DNA of 64,000 nt from Imbricaverruca yamaguchii (taxonomy: Eukaryota; Arthropoda; Thecostraca; Neoverrucidae), in the NCBI GenBank assembly GCA_034440575.1, contig JAOTOL010001388.1:602501-666500 (forward strand), in the 5' to 3' direction. The first letter of the stretch is position 1. Each line of letters begins with the position of its first letter. The notes under the pieces were generated by a model. That model was not told the origin of the DNA. It saw only the letters and a list, made by a program, of their open reading frames with translations, and did no database searches. Below are positions 58,701 to 64,000 of this stretch, one piece after another. The position numbers were made by a program, and so were the translations under genes.

Positions 58701-60525
58701 GCCCGGCTCAACATGTCCATCACCCTTTTGAAACCTTGATGCATGTTGTGTTCGGTTACAGCCATTGAGGTCGAATTTTCTTCATCAAGAGCTCTAACTT
58801 GTTCTTTTTGTCAGGCCTCATCCAAATGTTTCAACTGAATTGCACACACTTCTAAGTTGAACACATCTTTTTGGTTATTTGCGGATCTTCGACCGAAACA
58901 TAATTAAAGCAAATCATGAAAACGTATGGAACATGCGCCGAGTTTCTTGATGACGACAGAGGTGACGTGCGAGTCTGGTTACCTACTGTTGCCGAGTCGT
59001 GCCACCTCTGCTCTCTGTCCACACCGACGTGATGCTCACTCCTCCAGCAACAGCACGGGGCCCCCAGTCAACTTTCTCTCCCTCACACCACGCCGCTGAC
59101 ACGTTTTATACGGATGCAATGGTGAGTTGCTGACAACGTTTTTCATAATAGTTTGGTATACGTCCCTGAAAATGTGTCAAATTTGATATGCAAGTCATGT
59201 ATGTTTGCTATTTACTCTGCTAGAGTACACAATATTCTGTGCAAAATATACCATCAGCACTAATGTGGCATAATACCAATTCAAGGTTCTCAGTACGAAA
59301 GGAACATGGAGTGAAAATCCTTGCGGTATGAGACTGGTCAATCCGGTTCAATTATCTTGCTTGAGGAGGGTTCCGTAAGATCATTGAGTAAATAAAATAC
59401 GTCCAATGTGAAGAAGGTTTCAACCGCTTGCTAAAGTATGAAACTGTTGGTTGAGAGGCACTCTCAATTAAACCAAGTAGCCTTTATCGCTGTTCCCGCT
59501 GCACTGTCTGATTACATTCCATCTTCACGGTGTGTAAGTGGTTACATCTCGAACGATAATAAACCGTGGAAAGTTTGCAAATTAAGTATATCTACAACTC
59601 TGCAGGAGGCTTAAGTATTAAGCAGAAGCATTAAGCATCGTCAGTGCAGGCTACTGACGTCACCACTTGGTGTTGTGCTTCACAACCGCCGAGATGCGGC
59701 TCCACGTTTGGGGGGTTACGAGGGACCGCCGCGTCGGCCGGCCATCCGCACATCGACGCCGACTCAACAGATGGGTCCGCCGTACCCGCTACTGCGACGC
59801 GACGGACATGGGGGCCCGGCCAGCTCGAACGTACACAGCTATGGCTTGGGGCTACCTAAACTCGCCACTCGCACGCCGTCTGTCAGTCGCCGTGAACAGA
59901 AGTAGCTACGGTGGGCTAGCCGAATTGACATACCGTCTTGCCAATTGCTTCAATAATGGAAGCTGCCAGGTTTACTGCTTCTGGTAAGGGCGTGCCACCT
60001 ATAACGCTGTGTCTGCATTGAGCCGGAAGAGTGCGGCACCGTCCTGGCGAGGAGCACAGCCACAGCTAAATGCCCCTCCACCTGACGAGTAGACCTTGTT
60101 GCGGCGGGTGGACCAGCCTCATCAGGCTGGTGCCCTGCACCATTACAAACCAGACAGCTTTTCTTCCAGCACAATGAAGCGACGAAAGCCGGCGATCATG
60201 ACGCTTCACCACTGTGGTTCCTGCTGAAGACGTTCGTGAATATCAATCACCTCGGCCTATCAATCTTTTTTTAATGGTTCACGACAAGTGATTTATTGCT
60301 CGCCGTTACGTGTCCAATACCAACTTGAATTCCACTGTCGATGGTAACTGCCGCAAAATTCCAAGTGCCGAAAACGCCGCAGCGCCCGCGCTGTACGATC
60401 CGCCGAAGGTCACGCATCCGACGTCTAGTGATGAAAGCTGGCACCCGCAGCTCATATAGAATCGCCAGATTGTTGGCTTTGATGTCGGGTGATCCAATGA
60501 AGACTGCTGCGGCTCTGACACGCCG
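55771..60525. other. No recognisable gene
   Basis: About 4.7 kb without a recognisable gene, RNA or repeat array. 57240-59640 is especially poor in frames. The plus frames at 56858-57198 overlap each other and lack recognisable domains. AT-rich DNA dominates 57600-58200. Confidence 0.5.
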
Positions 60526-60529
60526 TGCC

Positions 60530-61375
60530 ACGGACCCTCTGACGGTCAGCGTCACGGACCCTCTGACGGGCCGCGTCACGGACCCTCTGACGGTCAGCGT
60601 CACGGACCCTCTGACGGGCCGGGTCACGGACCCTCTGACGGGCCGCGTCACGGACCCTCTGACGGTCAGCGTCACGGACCCTCTGACGGGCCGGGTCACG
60701 GACCCTCTGACGGTCAGCGTCACGGACCCTCTGACAGTCAGCGTCACGGACCCTCTGACGGGCCGCGCCACGGACCCTCTGACGGGCCGGGTCACGGACC
60801 CTCTGACGGTCAGCGTCACGGACCCTCTGACGGTCAGCGTCACGGACCCTCTGACGGGTCGCGTCACGGACCCTCTGACGGGCCGCGCCACGGACCCTCT
60901 GACGGTCAACGTCACGGACCCTCTGACGGTCAGCGTCACGGACCCTCTGACGGTCAGCGTCACGGACCCTCTGACGGGTCGCGTCACGAACCCTCTGACG
61001 GTCAGCGTCACGGACCCTCTGACGGTCAGCGTCACGGACCCTCTGTCGGGCCGGGTCACGGACCCTCTGGCGGTCAGCGTCACGGACCCTCTGACGGGCC
61101 ACGTCACGGACCCTCTGACGGTCAGCGTCACGGACCCTCTGACGGTCAGCGTCACGGACCCTCTGACGGTCAGCGTCACGGACCCTCTGACGGTCAGCAC
61201 CACGGACCCTCTGACGGTCAGCGTCACGAACCCTCTGACGGTCAGCGTCACGGACCCTCTGACGGTCAGCGTCACGGACCCTCTGACGGGCCACGTCACG
61301 GACCCTCTGACGGGCCGCGTCACGAACCCTCTGACGGGCCGCGTCACGGACCCTCTGGCCGCGTCACGGTCGCTC
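60530..61375. repeat. 24-bp minisatellite, open on both strands
   Basis: About 35 units of CGTCACGGACCCTCTGACGG plus TCAG or GCCG. Two main unit types (GGTCAGCGT and GGGCCGCGT) are interspersed in runs. Frames on both strands stay open: 60341-61447 plus (DPLTVSVT), 60271-61347 minus (RGSVTLTV), and 60452-61294 minus (RQRVRDAD). All are attributable to the period of 24. Confidence 0.96.
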
Positions 61376-63170
<1,795 letters not shown>

Positions 63171-63264
63171 ATGCATGTTAAGCTCTAGGGAGATCACATT
63201 GGGGAACGTTGAAAACAAAACTCTTTTTGTATAATCAGAAAAGGAAGGCGAAATGGACCATGAC

Positions 63265-63702
63265 CCCAAAAAGGCCCACCCAATGTTAAATTATTTTTAA
63301 TTTGCAAAATGTTTAATTTATGACGTTTTGACATTTTCCTTTTCTAGTAGGTAATGCACACCAAGCAAAGCGGCTTTAATTAAATTTCATCTCATAAAAA
63401 GTGCTTACTTTAGTCAGAGACTTCGATTTTAGACCGAATATGCAAGCATAAGAACATCTCTTTACTCTTTCAGATCTCTTTACCCGTTGAAGCGTGACGA
63501 CTTGCTACACGTTTTTGAAGGTGGCCTCATTTGACTTTGACCGTGTATGACCTGACGTCAAAATGTTCACACAACATAGCAAATTGATGTAGGAAAAGGT
63601 ATGCGAAAGTTCAGCGTGCTGCTGCGTGCGGTTTTTTCACTGTATGCCGAAAACCATAGCGGGGTGCGGAGAAAGATCCCTCCCATAGACGGTGCTTGTT
63701 AA
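63265..63702 (-). mobile_element. Decayed family A element, inverted and 5'-truncated in this orientation
   Basis: Reverse complement of the left half of family A. The blocks GCGTGACGACTTG (about 63493), CGTTTTTGAAGGTGGCCTCA (about 63511), ATTGATGTAGGAAAAGGTAT (about 63582) and CAGCGTGCTGCTGCG (about 63612) match. It ends at TTAA 63699-63702. The other half is absent or unrecognisable. Confidence 0.82.
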
Positions 63703-64000
63703 GTTTGCACACAACATTCAATATATATAGCACTTCGTGTTGCTCTATCCAGGTCCTCCAGGTCATCAGTGCATATATTTCTTTGAGAAAAGACGTTGGT
63801 TATTCAACCAATGTAATAGCTTTGCCCTTCTTTTTTAAGATCTCTGATGAGCGTTTAAGTCTTTGTCTCCTTGTTTAACGTTCCCTCGTATTTCTTCTTT
63901 TCATATTTTGGAATTCTTCTAGTGGAGAACAGAAAGTGGAAGATGTGCTCATGTAGTTCTTAGTGGGTCGTCGAGGGGTGTTTTGATATTGAAGTTGACG
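63703..64000. other. No recognisable gene at right edge
   Basis: AT-rich unique-looking DNA to the window end. Confidence 0.5.

Overview
The window looks like non-coding, repeat-dominated nuclear DNA from an invertebrate animal. I see no bacterial or organellar gene organisation, no intact long protein gene, and no rRNA. Most long open reading frames lie inside tandem repeats and are by-products of repeat periodicity. An arthropod (perhaps a crustacean) is a reasonable guess. It rests on a decayed transposase-like pseudogene of a multicopy family I recall from aphid and other arthropod predictions, plus a decayed Tc1/mariner-like helix-turn-helix fragment. The host is not proven by this sequence.

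Layout. 1-600: a hexamer microsatellite and pyrimidine-rich degenerate repeats. 2515-5045 (minus): the transposase-like pseudogene, with several frameshifts and a probable intron. 7.8-10.5 kb: four successive minisatellites (30, 44, 53 and 43 bp units). 12.6-13.4 kb: a 24-bp minisatellite. 15.0-15.4 kb: a 41-bp repeat. 18.3-20.5 kb: a 40-bp satellite of about 56 units, followed by two strong hairpins. 24.8-31.4 kb: more minisatellites (20, 18, 18, 38 and 80 bp units) around a GC- and CpG-rich block. 37.8-40.4 kb: short repeats and hairpins. 43-52 kb: a tandem repeat, a tRNA-derived SINE, a nest of TTAA-flanked elements, and the mariner-like fragment. 54-64 kb: another TTAA element, 15-bp and 24-bp minisatellites, a CA/TA microsatellite, and an old TTAA-element copy.

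The main organising signal is a set of three families of short non-autonomous DNA transposons (called A, B and C here). They have inverted termini starting TTAACCC or TTAACAC and sit at TTAA. Family A has three full copies (831-848 bp) and two decayed inverted copies. Family B has three full copies (914-978 bp) and one broken copy. Family C has one full copy (1015 bp) and one truncated copy inserted into a B copy. TTAA targets point to piggyBac-type transposition. None of the three encodes a visible transposase. All three carry AGGTCA/TGACCT hexamers far above chance, including a direct repeat with 4-bp spacing shared by A and B. That hexamer is the half-site of nuclear hormone receptors. This is the most unusual feature of the window and the best candidate for something undescribed.

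No genes here work together in a pathway. The biology on view is mobile-element accumulation and tandem-repeat expansion.
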